A program made the position numbers and the translations under genes. The notes below the pieces were generated by a model. The model was not told where the DNA came from. It was given only the letters and a program-made list of their open reading frames with translations, and did not search any database. DNA of 64,000 nt from Listeria floridensis FSL S10-1187 (GTDB taxonomy: Bacteria; Bacillota; Bacilli; Lactobacillales; Listeriaceae), in assembly GCF_000525875.1 (NCBI RefSeq), contig NZ_AODF01000032.1, positions 1 through 64,000 of the forward strand, given 5' to 3'. Of the stretch, positions 35,306 to 45,967 are shown in pieces (position 1 is the stretch's first letter; every line of letters begins with the position of its first letter).

Positions 35306-37660
35306 TTACTTTAAGTCAGCAATCGTAATGCCATTGCCGCCTTCTGCCGCATCTCCAAACCGAATGGCTTTCACCATTCGGTGGTTGCGTAAGAACTCGG
35401 TTACACCTGTTCGCAGTGCTCCCGTTCCCTTTCCGTGAATAATAGCCACACGCGGATAGCCAGCAAGAAGCGCTTCATCAATATATTTATCCACTGCTTG
35501 AAGAGCATCTTCATAACGCATTCCGCGTAAATCGAGTTCTGCTTTAACTGGCTCAGTATTTCGGACATTCGTAATGATGCGCTGCTTCTTCGGTTTTTCC
35601 GGTTGAATGTATTCTAAGTCGTTTTCTTTAATTTTGGTTTTAATAATCCCAATTTGAACATTCCATTCTTTTGTGCTCGCCTGATCAATTAGTGTTCCCT
35701 TTTGTCCGAGCGAAAGTACGCGAACAGCATCACCCGCTTTAAACTTATGCTTAACTGGAGCTGTTTGATGAACGACACGTTTTTGAATGGTCTTCGGCTT
35801 CGCCTCCGACAAGCGGGTTTTAGCATCAATCAATTCATGTTCCTTGATGCCTTGCGCCCCGCGAAGCTGAAGCTCCCGAATTTCTCGAATAATCACATCC
35901 GCATCTTCTTCTGCTTTCTCAACAATTTGAGCAGCTTGCTTCTTAGCCTGTTCAACTAGACGATCTTTTTCATGGTAATAAGCCGTAATTTCTTTTTGTA
36001 GGTCTTTTAACAACCGTTCTGCATCGCGTGTCGTTTCTTGGGCCTCTTGATATTCTTTCTCTGCTAAGTTGCGTTTTTCTTCGAGACTTGAAATCATATC
36101 GTTTAAATCTGCACTTTCTGTATCAATCAATGCTCGTGCTGAACCAATGATCGCGTCATCCAAACCAAGCCGCTTCGAGATTTCAAATGCATTACTCCTG
36201 CCGGGAACTCCAATCAAAAGTTTATAGGTCGGACTTAACGTCTCTACACTAAATTCCACCGAGGCATTCGTTGCAAACGGCCGATTATAGCCGTATGCTT
36301 TCAGTTCAGGATAATGGGTTGTCGCAACAACACTTGCGCCACGCTTTGAGACCTCATCTAAAATTGAAATCGCAAGGGCAGCACCTTCCTGCGGGTCAGT
36401 ACCCGCGCCAAGCTCATCAAATAAAATCAGTGAGCGCGCATTCATCTTCTGCAAAATCGAGACAATATTTGTCATATGTGATGAGAAGGTACTCAAACTT
36501 TGCTCAATTGATTGTTCATCACCGATATCTGCAAATACATTCTCAAACACAGCAATCTCCGATTCTTCTTGCGCTGGAATCTGCAAACCGGCCTGCGCCA
36601 TGATTGTAAGCAGTCCTAACGTTTTCAGCGTAATGGTTTTACCGCCAGTATTTGGTCCGGTAATTACAATCGCTGAATAGCCGTCGCCAAGCAGGATATC
36701 ATTTGCTACCACTTTTTCAGGATCTAACAACGGATGGCGTGCAGCATACAACTTGACCACACCGTTTTCATTTAATCTAGGCGTAACAGCTTTCATTGCT
36801 TTACCAAGCTGAGCTTTTGCTAGAATGAAATCAAATCGTCCAAGCAAATAAGTGTTATGATGAATTTCTTGAATATATTCTGCAAGCCGTGCCGAAAGTT
36901 CGGCTAAAATGCGTTCAATTTCTTGATTTTCTTTCGCTTGAAGTGCACGACGCTCATTATTTAAATCAACAACACTCTGCGGTTCAATAAAGAGTGTTTG
37001 CCCAGAAGCCGATTGGTCGTGAATGACGCCGCCATAATGGCTGCGATATTCCTGCTTAACTGGAATAACGTAGCGGTCATTTCGAATTGTAATAATTGCA
37101 TCGCTAAGCATTGTCGCTGCATTTCGATCACGCAAAAGTCCTTCCAGTTTTTCACGAACGCGACCTTCTGTCCGAGATAAGGTTTGTCGCAATCCGCGTA
37201 GCGTATCACTTGCTGAATCAAGCACATAGCCAGATTCATCAACTGAAAGTGCGATCTCTTCTTCTAAATCGCGCAAGCTTAGCAGTTCTGCTGAAATCGT
37301 ATATAAAAGCGGAAGTTCAATCCCTTGATCTTCAAGGTCTGCCATAAAATTTTTCATCAATCGGCTGACTCGTAAATTACTGCCGATTTGATAGATTTCA
37401 AGACCGTTTAAATCCCCGCCGATTTCAAGCCGTTTCAAGTGCGGTGCCACATCTGTGAGCCCCGTTATTGGAGCACTTCCACGTAGTCGAATCACCTTGG
37501 CGCCTTCCTCAGTTTCCTGCTGTGAAAGTTCAACTTCTCTAAATGAATCTGCTGGGCTGAGTGCTGAAACTGCTGCTTCACCTAAACTTGAAACAGCGAA
37601 TTCAAGCAGCTGTTTTTTAATTTTATCGAATTCTAAAATGTTTTCGAGTTTTTTTTCCAT
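35306..37660 (-). CDS. mutS2: MutS2 endonuclease/ATPase
   Basis: MutS2 acts on branched DNA and, in Bacillus, on stalled or collided ribosomes. The ABC ATPase core has Walker A TGPNTGGKTITLKTLG, Walker B LILFDELGAGTDPQEGAAL and VVATTHYPELK. A long coiled coil (about 510-610), a KOW-like segment and the C-terminal Smr nuclease domain (LDLRGMRYEDAL...IIHGKGTGALR) follow. Its 784 residues are typical. It lies 11 bases after polX. Confidence 0.95.
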   Translation of the reverse strand: MEKKLENILEFDKIKKQLLEFAVSSLGEAAVSALSPADSFREVELSQQETEEGAKVIRLRGSAPITGLTDVAPHLKRLEIGGDLNGLEIYQIGSNLRVSRLMKNFMADLEDQGIELPLLYTISAELLSLRDLEEEIALSVDESGYVLDSASDTLRGLRQTLSRTEGRVREKLEGLLRDRNAATMLSDAIITIRNDRYVIPVKQEYRSHYGGVIHDQSASGQTLFIEPQSVVDLNNERRALQAKENQEIERILAELSARLAEYIQEIHHNTYLLGRFDFILAKAQLGKAMKAVTPRLNENGVVKLYAARHPLLDPEKVVANDILLGDGYSAIVITGPNTGGKTITLKTLGLLTIMAQAGLQIPAQEESEIAVFENVFADIGDEQSIEQSLSTFSSHMTNIVSILQKMNARSLILFDELGAGTDPQEGAALAISILDEVSKRGASVVATTHYPELKAYGYNRPFATNASVEFSVETLSPTYKLLIGVPGRSNAFEISKRLGLDDAIIGSARALIDTESADLNDMISSLEEKRNLAEKEYQEAQETTRDAERLLKDLQKEITAYYHEKDRLVEQAKKQAAQIVEKAEEDADVIIREIRELQLRGAQGIKEHELIDAKTRLSEAKPKTIQKRVVHQTAPVKHKFKAGDAVRVLSLGQKGTLIDQASTKEWNVQIGIIKTKIKENDLEYIQPEKPKKQRIITNVRNTEPVKAELDLRGMRYEDALQAVDKYIDEALLAGYPRVAIIHGKGTGALRTGVTEFLRNHRMVKAIRFGDAAEGGNGITIADLK

Positions 37661-37671
37661 CGGTCATTCCT

Positions 37672-39390
37672 CTATTTCTTCTTTTGTAAAAAATCCTTAA
37701 ATTCTTGCTTACTCATTGTATTCAGTACATCGGATTTTGTAAGCCAGCCTTTTACACCTGCTCGCACTCCGATTTCCATAAAATCAAGATGCTTGGTATC
37801 ATGTGCATCGGTATTAATCGCAATTTTCACTCCAGCGTTTGTCGCCATTTGAAGATGCTCCGCATTCAGGTCAAGTCGTTCTGGATTGGCATTGAGTTCG
37901 AGAACAGTCCCTGTATCGTGTGCTAGTTTAATCAATTGTTCAGGGTTTACGGCATACGGTTTGCGGCGGCCGATTACTCGTCCGGTTGGGTGGGCAATTA
38001 AACGAACGTAAGGGTTTGTCGCTGCCGTTTCAAGCCGCTTCATGATTTCAGTTTCGGTCTGACTGAATCCGGAATGAATTGAAGCAATCACGAAATCCAA
38101 TTGTTGCAAGATTTCATCTGAAAAATCCAAGGCTGCATCTGTCAGAATATCCATTTCAACTCCAGAATAGACATCAATTTCAGGATAGTCAGCTGCAACT
38201 TGCCTAATTTCTTCCTGCTGCTTCATCAGCCGTTCTTCATTCAACCCGTTTGCAACACGCAAAAATTTACCGTGATCCGTGATCACCATGTAATCGTAGC
38301 CTTTTTCAATATTTGCTTCAATCATTTCGCGAATCGAATACGCCCCGTCTGACCATGTTGTATGCATATGCAGATCGCCGCGTATATCTTGAAGTTCAAT
38401 GAAGCGCGGTTTTTCAGTTTGAATACGTTCAATTTCTGTTCCGTCTCTTCGCACTTCTGGCGGAATAAACGGTAAATCGAAATGTTTGAAAAAAGCTGTC
38501 TCGCTTTCAAAATGCTGAACAGAACCGTCTTCTCGCTCAACACCATATTCGCTGATTTTTTCATCGCGCGCTTTTGCAAGCTGTCTCATTTTAATATTAT
38601 GCTCTTTTGACCCAGTAAAGTGATGTAAGGTCGTCGCGTAACTCTCTGGCTCAATCATGCGGAAGTCTACAGAGATTTTAATTCCCGCATCAAGTTCAAC
38701 TGAAACTTTAGTATCGCCTGCACCGATCACTTCCGCAATATCCGGATAAAGTAGCAAGGCCTTTTTAACCGCATCTGGATGTTTGGTTGCGATGACGTAA
38801 TCCAAATCTTTTAAGGTTTCGCGTAAACGGCGCATACTGCCCGCTGGATGAAACTCTTCTATTTCTGTGATTCCAGAAAGGTACGCTTCTACCGCGCTTG
38901 CAACAGGAAGCACTTTTGGAAAGGGATAGCGGTCTGGACGGCTTCCAAGTGCCGCAACACCTTCAACCATTTTCTCAACCGACTTTTTGCCAAATCCTTT
39001 AAGTGCCTCGATTTTACCGCTTTTTGCAGCCGTAAGCAGACTTTCCTGATCTGTCACGCCTAATTCATGATAGAGACGCGATAGTTTTTTGCCGCCAAGT
39101 CCTTCCACATTTAAGAGGGGGATTAAGCCGCTTGGAACTTCTGCTTGCAGTTTTTGAAGCTCAGGAGACTCCCCCGTTTCCAAAAATACAGCGATTATTT
39201 CTCCGGTTGTTTTGCCGATTCCTGGAAGCGCGGTGATGTCTTCCATTTCGCTTAAACTGCGTTCATCTGTTTCAAGGCTTTGCGCGGCTTTCCGGAAAGC
39301 TGAAATTTTGAAGCTGTTCTCACCTTTTAATTCCATATACAAAGCAATTTGCTCAAGCAGCCGAATGACTTCTTTTTTTGTTTTCACCAT
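37672..39390 (-). CDS. polX: DNA polymerase/3'-5' exonuclease PolX
   Basis: This family X repair polymerase has a helix-hairpin-helix N-terminus (ALPGIGKTTGEIIAVF, GLGGKKLSRLYHELG), a polymerase palm with GSMRRLRETLKDLDYVIA, and a C-terminal PHP nuclease domain (DLHMHTTWSDGAYSI, VITDHG, IASIHSG, NTDAHD). The 572 residues match the family. It probably acts in base excision repair. Followed closely by mutS2. Confidence 0.95.
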   Translation of the reverse strand: MVKTKKEVIRLLEQIALYMELKGENSFKISAFRKAAQSLETDERSLSEMEDITALPGIGKTTGEIIAVFLETGESPELQKLQAEVPSGLIPLLNVEGLGGKKLSRLYHELGVTDQESLLTAAKSGKIEALKGFGKKSVEKMVEGVAALGSRPDRYPFPKVLPVASAVEAYLSGITEIEEFHPAGSMRRLRETLKDLDYVIATKHPDAVKKALLLYPDIAEVIGAGDTKVSVELDAGIKISVDFRMIEPESYATTLHHFTGSKEHNIKMRQLAKARDEKISEYGVEREDGSVQHFESETAFFKHFDLPFIPPEVRRDGTEIERIQTEKPRFIELQDIRGDLHMHTTWSDGAYSIREMIEANIEKGYDYMVITDHGKFLRVANGLNEERLMKQQEEIRQVAADYPEIDVYSGVEMDILTDAALDFSDEILQQLDFVIASIHSGFSQTETEIMKRLETAATNPYVRLIAHPTGRVIGRRKPYAVNPEQLIKLAHDTGTVLELNANPERLDLNAEHLQMATNAGVKIAINTDAHDTKHLDFMEIGVRAGVKGWLTKSDVLNTMSKQEFKDFLQKKK

Positions 39391-39414
39391 TTTCTTTCAC
39401 CTCTTACGAAAACA

Positions 39415-39437
39415 AGACCAGTCGAATCCGCTGGTCT
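39415..39437 (-). terminator. Hairpin after cvpA
   Basis: AGACCAG and CTGGTCT pair over a nine-base loop; TTGTTTTC follows on the - strand. It separates zapA-cvpA from polX-mutS2, probably with some read-through since polX has little room for its own promoter. Confidence 0.65.
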
Positions 39438-39445
39438 CATTCTTT

Positions 39446-39992
39446 CTATTTTGTAATCACACGTGTCATCCAGTCGTAAAAGCGTTCGGATAAAATCGGC
39501 GTATTTTCAAGAATCCACTGCGCAACATTTGATCCTTCTAAGACATTTTTCAGCCACTCAGACGGGTAAGCCGCACCGAGATAAAGAAAGACGAACAGAA
39601 ACAGATACGTCGCAATAACACCGAGAAGCCCGCCGATCAAACCATTCACTTGGCTGACAACCGGGATTTTCGTGCGGGAGCCGGTAACTGCTGTCAGCAT
39701 GTGCACTACAATCAGCGCCGCCACAAAAATGAAGATAAACGCTAAAATGTTATAGTATGCTTCTTCTGTGTGAAGCAGTTTTAAAAGTTCATAGACGCTC
39801 CCATCCGACTTGTCGAGTTCGGGATAGGGAATGAAATGTAGTTTCGGCGAAAGCAGTTCGTAGTAATGGTAAGCCACAAAAAAAAGCTAAAAAGTAGCCG
39901 ATTGTTGTAATCAACTGGCGAAGCAGTCCATTGCGGTAACCATTAAAAAAGCCGCCGATCAATAAAATAATGAGTACAATATTTAAAATCAT
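39446..39992 (-). CDS. CvpA-family membrane protein (one-base frameshift)
   Basis: Four membrane helices: MILNIVLIILLIGGFFNGYR, LITTIGYFLAFFVAYHY, NILAFIFIFVAALIVVHML and GGLLGVIATYLFLFVFLYL. The pattern matches CvpA/YshB proteins, whose exact function is open. The frame breaks at eight A/T, 39878-39885; with seven, it reads GYFLAFFVAYHYYEL and gives 181 residues. It follows zapA as in Bacillus and Listeria. Confidence 0.9.
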
Positions 39993-40004
39993 TAATCTCG
40001 TCCT

Positions 40005-40259
40005 TTATGAATTTTCTAATCGTTTTTCAAGCTCACGATATTTTTCAAGCAACATCAAGTAATCATGGGTCATGTTGACTGCCGTAAGCACTGCCAATCT
40101 TCCGCTATCAAGCGCTCGATTCTGCGCACCGATTTCGTGCATTTTACTATCAACAATCTGTGCTACTTTACGAAGATGATCAGTCGGTTCAGAGCCGACG
40201 ATCGTATATTCTCTGCCGTAAATGGTGGTTATGATTCTATTTTTTTCGTCAAGAGCCAC
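40005..40259 (-). CDS. zapA: Cell division protein ZapA
   Basis: ZapA bundles FtsZ filaments at the division ring. The 84-residue protein has the N-terminal beta part RIITTIYGREYTIVG and the helical tail AVLTAVNMTHDYLMLLEKYRELEKRLE. The start is GTG 40259, set by GAAGGAGGGAACAGA; upstream in-frame codons lack a ribosome site. Confidence 0.9.
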   Translation of the reverse strand: MALDEKNRIITTIYGREYTIVGSEPTDHLRKVAQIVDSKMHEIGAQNRALDSGRLAVLTAVNMTHDYLMLLEKYRELEKRLENS

Positions 40260-40402
40260 TCTGTTCCCTCCTTCACAACTTGTTTGTGCAACTCTACTCT
40301 CCAATATTATCATGAAAAAACAGAGATGGAAAGCTGGGAAAGCGTTTTTACCGAAGAATCAGCCTTGAGACGGAAAAGTTTACTTCTGTTTACGTTTTTT
40401 AT

Positions 40403-40436
40403 GGTACAATACCCATATCTTGAAAGTGAGAGGAAG
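40403..40436 (+). promoter_or_regulatory. rnhC promoter and ribosome site that decide the start
   Basis: TGGTACAAT (TACAAT 40405-40410, extended -10) predicts a start near 40417. AGGAAG at 40431-40436 is spaced seven bases from the ATT at 40444. A TTG at 40420 would have no leader, and GTG 40459 is too far away. Confidence 0.55.
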
Positions 40437-40443
40437 AAGACTT

Positions 40444-41365
40444 ATTGCAAACACAGTGATCACCGCAGCACCAGCGGAAATCGAACGAATGAAAGCGGAA
40501 TACCAACCTTTTTTCACGGGGAAAACTCCGCCGGGTGCACTTTTTTCAGCCAAGAAAAATGGTCTTACGGTCACAGCTTATCGGTCTGGAAAAGTGATGT
40601 TTCAAGGCGCTCAAGGTGAAGTTGAGGCAGCAAAATGGAGCACAGCCAACCCGGCAAAGAAAAAAAACGTCCGTAGCGGTTCAAACACTTCCTCCTGATT
40701 TTGCGACGCGCAATGTTCTTGGTTCTGATGAAGTCGGAACGGGAGATTTTTTTGGACCGATTACAGTGACTGCCTGTTATGTGAGCCGCGAACATTTTGA
40801 TTTGCTAAAACAGCTTGGCGTGAAGGATTCAAAAGCGATGAAAGACCCTGAAATCTGCCGGATTGCTAAAAAAATCATTCCGATTGTTCCGCATAGCACG
40901 CTTGTTTGTCCAAATGAAAAATATAACGAACTGATTGCAGGTGGCATGAATCAAGGGAAAATGAAAGCCATTCTCCATAATCATGCACTTCTTAATGTCT
41001 TAAAGCGGATGGCACCAGAAAAACCTGAAGCTGTTTTAATTGACCAGTTTGCTGAGAAAAATACTTATTACCGCTACCTTGCAAACGAACCTATCGTTTT
41101 GCGTGAAAATGTATATTTCGCAACGAAAGCAGAGGGCTTGCATTTAGCGGTTGCGGCTGCTTCGATTATAGCGCGCTATAAGTTTGTTCAAGTTTTCAGC
41201 GAGATGGAGCAGGAACTTGGAATGTCTCTTACAAAAGGTGCAGGTGCCAAAGTCGATCAAGAAGCGGCAGCTATTATCAGGCAACACGGTCTAGAAACAC
41301 TTGGGCGCTACACAAAGCAGCATTTTGCCAACACCGAAAAAGCACTGCACATTGCTAACAATTAA
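40444..41365 (+). CDS. rnhC: Ribonuclease HIII (one-base frameshift, possible ATT start)
   Basis: RNase HIII degrades RNA in RNA-DNA hybrids. The N-terminal TBP-like substrate domain ([12 protein letters not shown]) is followed by the catalytic domain ([43 protein letters not shown]). The two parts are split at eight A, 40660-40667; with seven, the frame reads [14 protein letters not shown]. The usual start, recalled from Listeria as MANTVI, is here (ATT)ANTVI, so translation may start at AUU, or the base is a sequencing error. Confidence 0.9.
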
Positions 41366-41408
41366 AAAAGCTTGAAATCAGGGTATACTTCTTGATTTCA
41401 AGCTTTTT
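41365..41408. terminator. Bidirectional terminator rnhC / ung
   Basis: AAAAAGCTTGAAATCA pairs perfectly with TGATTTCAAGCTTTTT over a 12-base loop. Confidence 0.88.
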
Positions 41409-42084
41409 CATATAAATTCGGAATTTGCCAATCAATTGGCGCTTCACCGTGCAACACTAAATAGTCATTCGTTTTAGAAAATGGCTTGGAGCCAAAAAAA
41501 CCATAATTTGCTGAATAAGGGCTTGGATGCGAACTTGTTAGGATCAAGTGATTAGGGTTATTCAGCAAAGCTGTTTTTTGTTTAGCATTATTTCCCCATA
41601 AAATAAAAACGAGCGGCGCTTCCTTTTGGTTCAGCAAACGAATCACGGCATCGGTTAAGTTTTCCCAGCCTTGTCCCTTGTGTGAATTTGCTTTTCCTGC
41701 TTCAACCGTAAGCACTGTATTAAGAAGTAACACGCCTTGATCTGTCCAAGGTTTCAGATACCCATTATTTGGAATGAAACAGCCAAGGTCATTTTTCAGT
41801 TCTTGAAAAATATTTTCGAGCGAAGGTGGTATCCGAATCCCCTTTTGAACAGAAAAAGAAAGTCCATGTGCTTGCCCGCGTCCGTGATACGGATCTTGTC
41901 CCAATATGACAACCTTTGCGGCTTCATAAGATGTGTATTTTAACGCATTAAATAAGTCATACATATCCGGATAAACTTGTTTTGATCCGTATTGTTGTTT
42001 CAAAAACTCCCGTAACTCTAGGTAATATGGCTGTTTAAATTCATCTGCTAAAAGTCCATCCCAATCATTTCCAAGTTGAATCAT
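41398..42084 (-). CDS. ung: Uracil-DNA glycosylase
   Basis: Removes uracil from DNA at the start of base excision repair. Catalytic loop [18 protein letters not shown], and the DNA-intercalation loop [12 protein letters not shown] 42084 ([10 protein letters not shown]) follows AGAGGTGAC. Length 228 residues, normal. Confidence 0.96.
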   Translation of the reverse strand: MIQLGNDWDGLLADEFKQPYYLELREFLKQQYGSKQVYPDMYDLFNALKYTSYEAAKVVILGQDPYHGRGQAHGLSFSVQKGIRIPPSLENIFQELKNDLGCFIPNNGYLKPWTDQGVLLLNTVLTVEAGKANSHKGQGWENLTDAVIRLLNQKEAPLVFILWGNNAKQKTALLNNPNHLILTSSHPSPYSANYGFFGSKPFSKTNDYLVLHGEAPIDWQIPNLYEKA

Positions 42085-42146
42085 ACGTGCTGTCACCTCT
42101 AGTTTTTTTCTTTTTTATTATACTAAAGTCTCACGCCTTACGCCAA

Positions 42147-42180
42147 AAAAAGCACATTTCCCGCGGGAAATGTGCTTTTT
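42147..42180 (-). terminator. Terminator of the MmpL-type gene
   Basis: A perfect 34-base palindrome AAAAAGCACATTTCCC and complement, six bases after the exporter stop. Confidence 0.9.
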
Positions 42181-42185
42181 GCCTG

Positions 42186-45100
42186 TTATTGTTCTTTTTT
42201 GCCGCGTTCACCTGCTGATGATATGAAAGGCCACCAGTTTCCTCTGCCAAATAGTTTGACCATTACCGGTACAAATAGCGGCAAGACCACCACTGCATAA
42301 AGGATTAAGCCGATCAAGACGACTGTCGCAATTTCAAGTAGCGACAGCACTCCAGCCGGCATCATCGCCGCAAACGTTCCGCCAAGAATAATCACAGCCG
42401 AGAAAATGACACCGCCCATGTTTTTCATCGTCAGAATCATCCGCTCCATCACGCCCATTCCGCTATACTCATTAAACCGGCTCATGAGGAAAATGGAATA
42501 GTCAATGCCAAGCGCGACAAGTACAACAAAGCTGAAGAATGGGGTTGCCCACGTTAATCCGTTATAATCTAGCAGACGTGTAAAAATGATTTCCGTAAAA
42601 CCAAGCGATGCAAAGTAAGTGACAACAATTGATCCCACTAAGTAAAGCGGCATCACCATCGATCTAAGTAAAATAACAAGCGTTACGAAAACACTAATTA
42701 AAACGAGCGCAATCACAAGGTGGTAATCGGCAAGCGACATGTCGCGTGTATCGTAGTTCATACTTGTCATACCACCGATTCCGATTTTTGCGTTTTCTAG
42801 TTTCGTTCCTTTTAAACTGCTTTTCAGCTGCTCATTTAACTTCGGAATATCTTCCATCGCAGCATTGGAATACGGATTTTTTTTTGAGTACAACATTGAT
42901 CGTTGCAAGTTTGCCGTCTTTTGATAGATATTGATCGAGCGCTTGCTTAAACTCGGGATTCGTCAAGAGCTCATCCGGCACGTAAATTCCAGAATTATTG
43001 TAAGACTGTTCCGACCAGTCGTTTAGCAGTCCGTTTGCTTGCGATAGTCCCGACTCCACTTGCGTGAGGCCCGAAGCTCCGCTTGAAAGTCCGTTCGAGA
43101 GCTCGCCGATTTGGCCGCTTACAGCGGAAAAGCCAGTTTTAAGTTCAGCCTGTCCGCCTTCGATTTGAGCTAGTGCCGATTCAAGTTGAGGCAGTTTCAA
43201 AATTACTTGATTTTGACCCGTTGCCGCTTGGGTAAGCCCCGATTCAAGTTGCGTCAACCCTGTTTCAATTTGACCAAGACCTGCATGGAATGCAGAAAGT
43301 CCCGTTGAAATTTGTTCCGATTTTGCATTTAATTGTTTCATTCCATCAGAAAGCTGGTTCAGCCCTTGATTCAATTCCTTAATCTTCGCTTCAAGCGCCG
43401 CCATTTGCTTCCCAAGTTGCGATTTCAGCTGATTTTCAAAAGCAGATCCTGCTGTTTCAAGTCCTGCCACATCGCGCATCAAATTTTGAAACTCAGCATT
43501 TTGAGTGGCATCGGGATGTGCCGCAGCGAAGGCTTGCAGCGAATTGCCTACTTTCTTCATTTGATTCGTAAGTCCGCTTGTATCAATTTGACCAGCATTT
43601 CCACCAGAGAATTGCGCAAGCGAATCCGCTGCTTTCTGCAGATTTTGCTGAATCGTCACATAGCCCTGCTGAAGCTGCTTTTGCCCGCTTTCGAGTTTGG
43701 CAAGCTCTGAACGAGCCGTTTTCACAGCTTGTTTTAACTGTCCCGCCCCTTTACTGCCACTTGAAATCCCATCACGAATTTGCGTTAAAGCAACATTAAG
43801 TGCCGCTACGCCGTCTTTCGTTTGTGCTGTTCCGGATTGAAGCGCATCAATCCCATCAACCGCTTGATTCAAACTTGGCGAAGAGGCGTTCAGCTGATCA
43901 CTTGCATCAAGCAAGCCTGATTTTACTTGCTCAATACCACCTTTTGCGTCGCCCAAGCCATTTTCAAGCTGACCCGCTTGATTTTTCACATAGATAGCAT
44001 CAAGTCGCGTTCCTGCAGGTCGTGAAGCACTCATCACCATGTCGACACCTTTCACGCTTGCAAGGTCTGCCGATACTTTTTCAAGCAGTGCAATATAGTC
44101 ACCTGTCCGCATATTATCGTCATTTTCCAAGTAAATTTGTGTCGGTGAAACTTGACCGGCGCCAAAGCTGTCAGAAACAATTTCAAAGCCTTTTTTTTGA
44201 CGGATAGCTGTCACTAATTTCGTCTAGTGAGTTAAAGCTTTCCGTGCCTTGATGCAGCACAATCGGAGGAATCACAACGATTGCAACGATCAAAAGCGAA
44301 ATGAATGGACGCATAAAAGCAAGTTTCCCTGCTCCGCCCCAAAATTTATTTTCCTTATGTGCAATATTTTTATTGAGTGGCCAAAATAGCACTCGTCCAA
44401 GTGTTCCCATAAAGAATGGGACAAGTGTGTAGATACCGAGCATTAAAATCACGATACCAACTCCGACTGCAACAGCAGAACGATACAATTCAAACTGCAC
44501 AAAATAAAGTGAAACAAAGGCAACTAAAACAGCTATCGCACTATAAAGGACTGTTTTTCCAGCAGTACGGTAAGTCCTAATGACCGCTTCGCGCACCGAG
44601 AGACCATCACCGATTTCTTCTTTAAAACGGCTCATCAGAAGAATACAATAATCCGTTCCGATACCAAACATGATACACACCATGAAGATTTGTGTATAGG
44701 TAGAGACCGGAAAATCCAAATATTTAACCAGAAAAGCAACCACACTTTGGGCTGTCAAATAACTGATTCCGACTGTGACAAGCGGAATAAAAGGGGCAAT
44801 TACCGAGCGGAATACAAGGAACAGGACAACTAAAATAAAGACGACGGTAATTCCTTCTGTTTTTTGCAAACCATCTTCTGATCCTTGGACAACGTCTTCC
44901 TGAATGACTGCGTTACCTGTGAGATAGGAATCTACACCTCGAACTTTCATTTTCTTATCCAAGTCTTTACGTACTTCTTTTACAGGGGTTTCTTTGGCAT
45001 CAACTGTCAAGCTTGCTACTATCGTTTTCCCGTCTTTTGAAACAAACTTATCTTGAAGCTCCTTTTGATCGAAACTGTCGAGCACATTTGTTACGTGCAG

Positions 45101-45391
45101 CTCCGCTTTGTTTGCTTTAATCGAACTGAGCGACTTTTCAATCGTCTTTTTATTCGCTTCTGTCAGCTTATGTTTCGCCGTATAAACAGCAATGTAACTC
45201 TCTCCGTCACTATCCGGATTGTGCTTTTTCTGCAGCTCACCAGCAAGCTGCGACGGATAGCCGTCTGGAAGCTTGATTTCTCCTTTTTCACGCACTAAAT
45301 CCGCCATGCTTGGTGCCGTAAAAAGCAAACCGGCAAGCAAAACGATCCAAAGAACTAGAATCGGCCAGCGGAATTTTAAAATCCATTTCAT
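42186..45391 (-). CDS. MmpL/RND-family exporter (two frameshifts)
   Basis: A membrane protein of about 1067 residues with two MMPL halves. Half one starts WILKFRWPILVLWIVLLAG and has GIGTDYCILLMSRFKEEI; half two has LGIDYSIFLMSRFNEYSG. A long extracellular Gly/Leu/Gln heptad region (about 480-830) resembles YhgE/Pip repeats. Frames join after removing one base at 44191-44198 (eight T; reads YPSKKGFEIV) and one at 42877-42885 (nine T; reads VLKKNPYSNA). It overlaps the MarR gene by four bases. Likely cargo: lipids or drugs; not predictable. Confidence 0.88.
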
Positions 45392-45861
45392 GATTGATCT
45401 TTCCCTCCTCGTTCAAGATTCACAATAACCAAATCAATCAGCCTGTCATAAAGCGTCATAAACATTTCACTGTTTTCTTTACCAAACCGCCTGAGCCAAT
45501 CTCCGATCAAATCCTGCATGGCTTTTTCGCATACTTTGAAAATCTCCCGGCCTTGGTCTGAGACATGCAAAACAACAGCTCGCCTATCAAACGGATTTTG
45601 CGACCGAACCAAAAATCCTTTTTCTTCAAGATTCTTAATTTTGGCCGAAACCGCGCTCTTATTCACATTGAGCCGGCATGAAAGCTGCGTTGCACTAACC
45701 CCATTTTCCTCACGGCAAAGTTCGCGCAACATAAAAAACTGTTCCATCGAAATCCGCTTTCCATAAAAATCGACTTGCTCGATGGCTTGATCAATTTCCT
45801 TTAAAGCAAATAAATATGTACGCATGTATCCATCAATAAAATGATCAATCGCCTCTTTCAA
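45388..45861 (-). CDS. MarR-family regulator
   Basis: The 157-residue protein has a MarR winged helix: LCREENGVSATQLSCRLNVNKSAVSAKIKNLE, then wing RSQNPFDRRAVVLHVSDQG. Stop and start overlap (ATGA) with the exporter gene, so it most likely represses its own operon and responds to a compound the exporter removes. Confidence 0.9.
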   Translation of the reverse strand: MKEAIDHFIDGYMRTYLFALKEIDQAIEQVDFYGKRISMEQFFMLRELCREENGVSATQLSCRLNVNKSAVSAKIKNLEEKGFLVRSQNPFDRRAVVLHVSDQGREIFKVCEKAMQDLIGDWLRRFGKENSEMFMTLYDRLIDLVIVNLERGGKDQS

Positions 45862-45924
45862 AACAATGATTCACCCCCTGAACTATTTTTTCATTTTACC
45901 CTTACTCGAATAAAAAGTAAAATA

Positions 45925-45961
45925 AAACACACCTTTTATTTCTCCAATAAAAGGTGTGTTT
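45925..45961 (-). terminator. Terminator of the ABC permease gene
   Basis: AAACACACCTTTTAT pairs perfectly with ATAAAAGGTGTGTTT over a seven-base loop, with TATTTTACTTTTT on the - strand after it. Confidence 0.88.
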
Positions 45962-45967
45962 CTAGTA

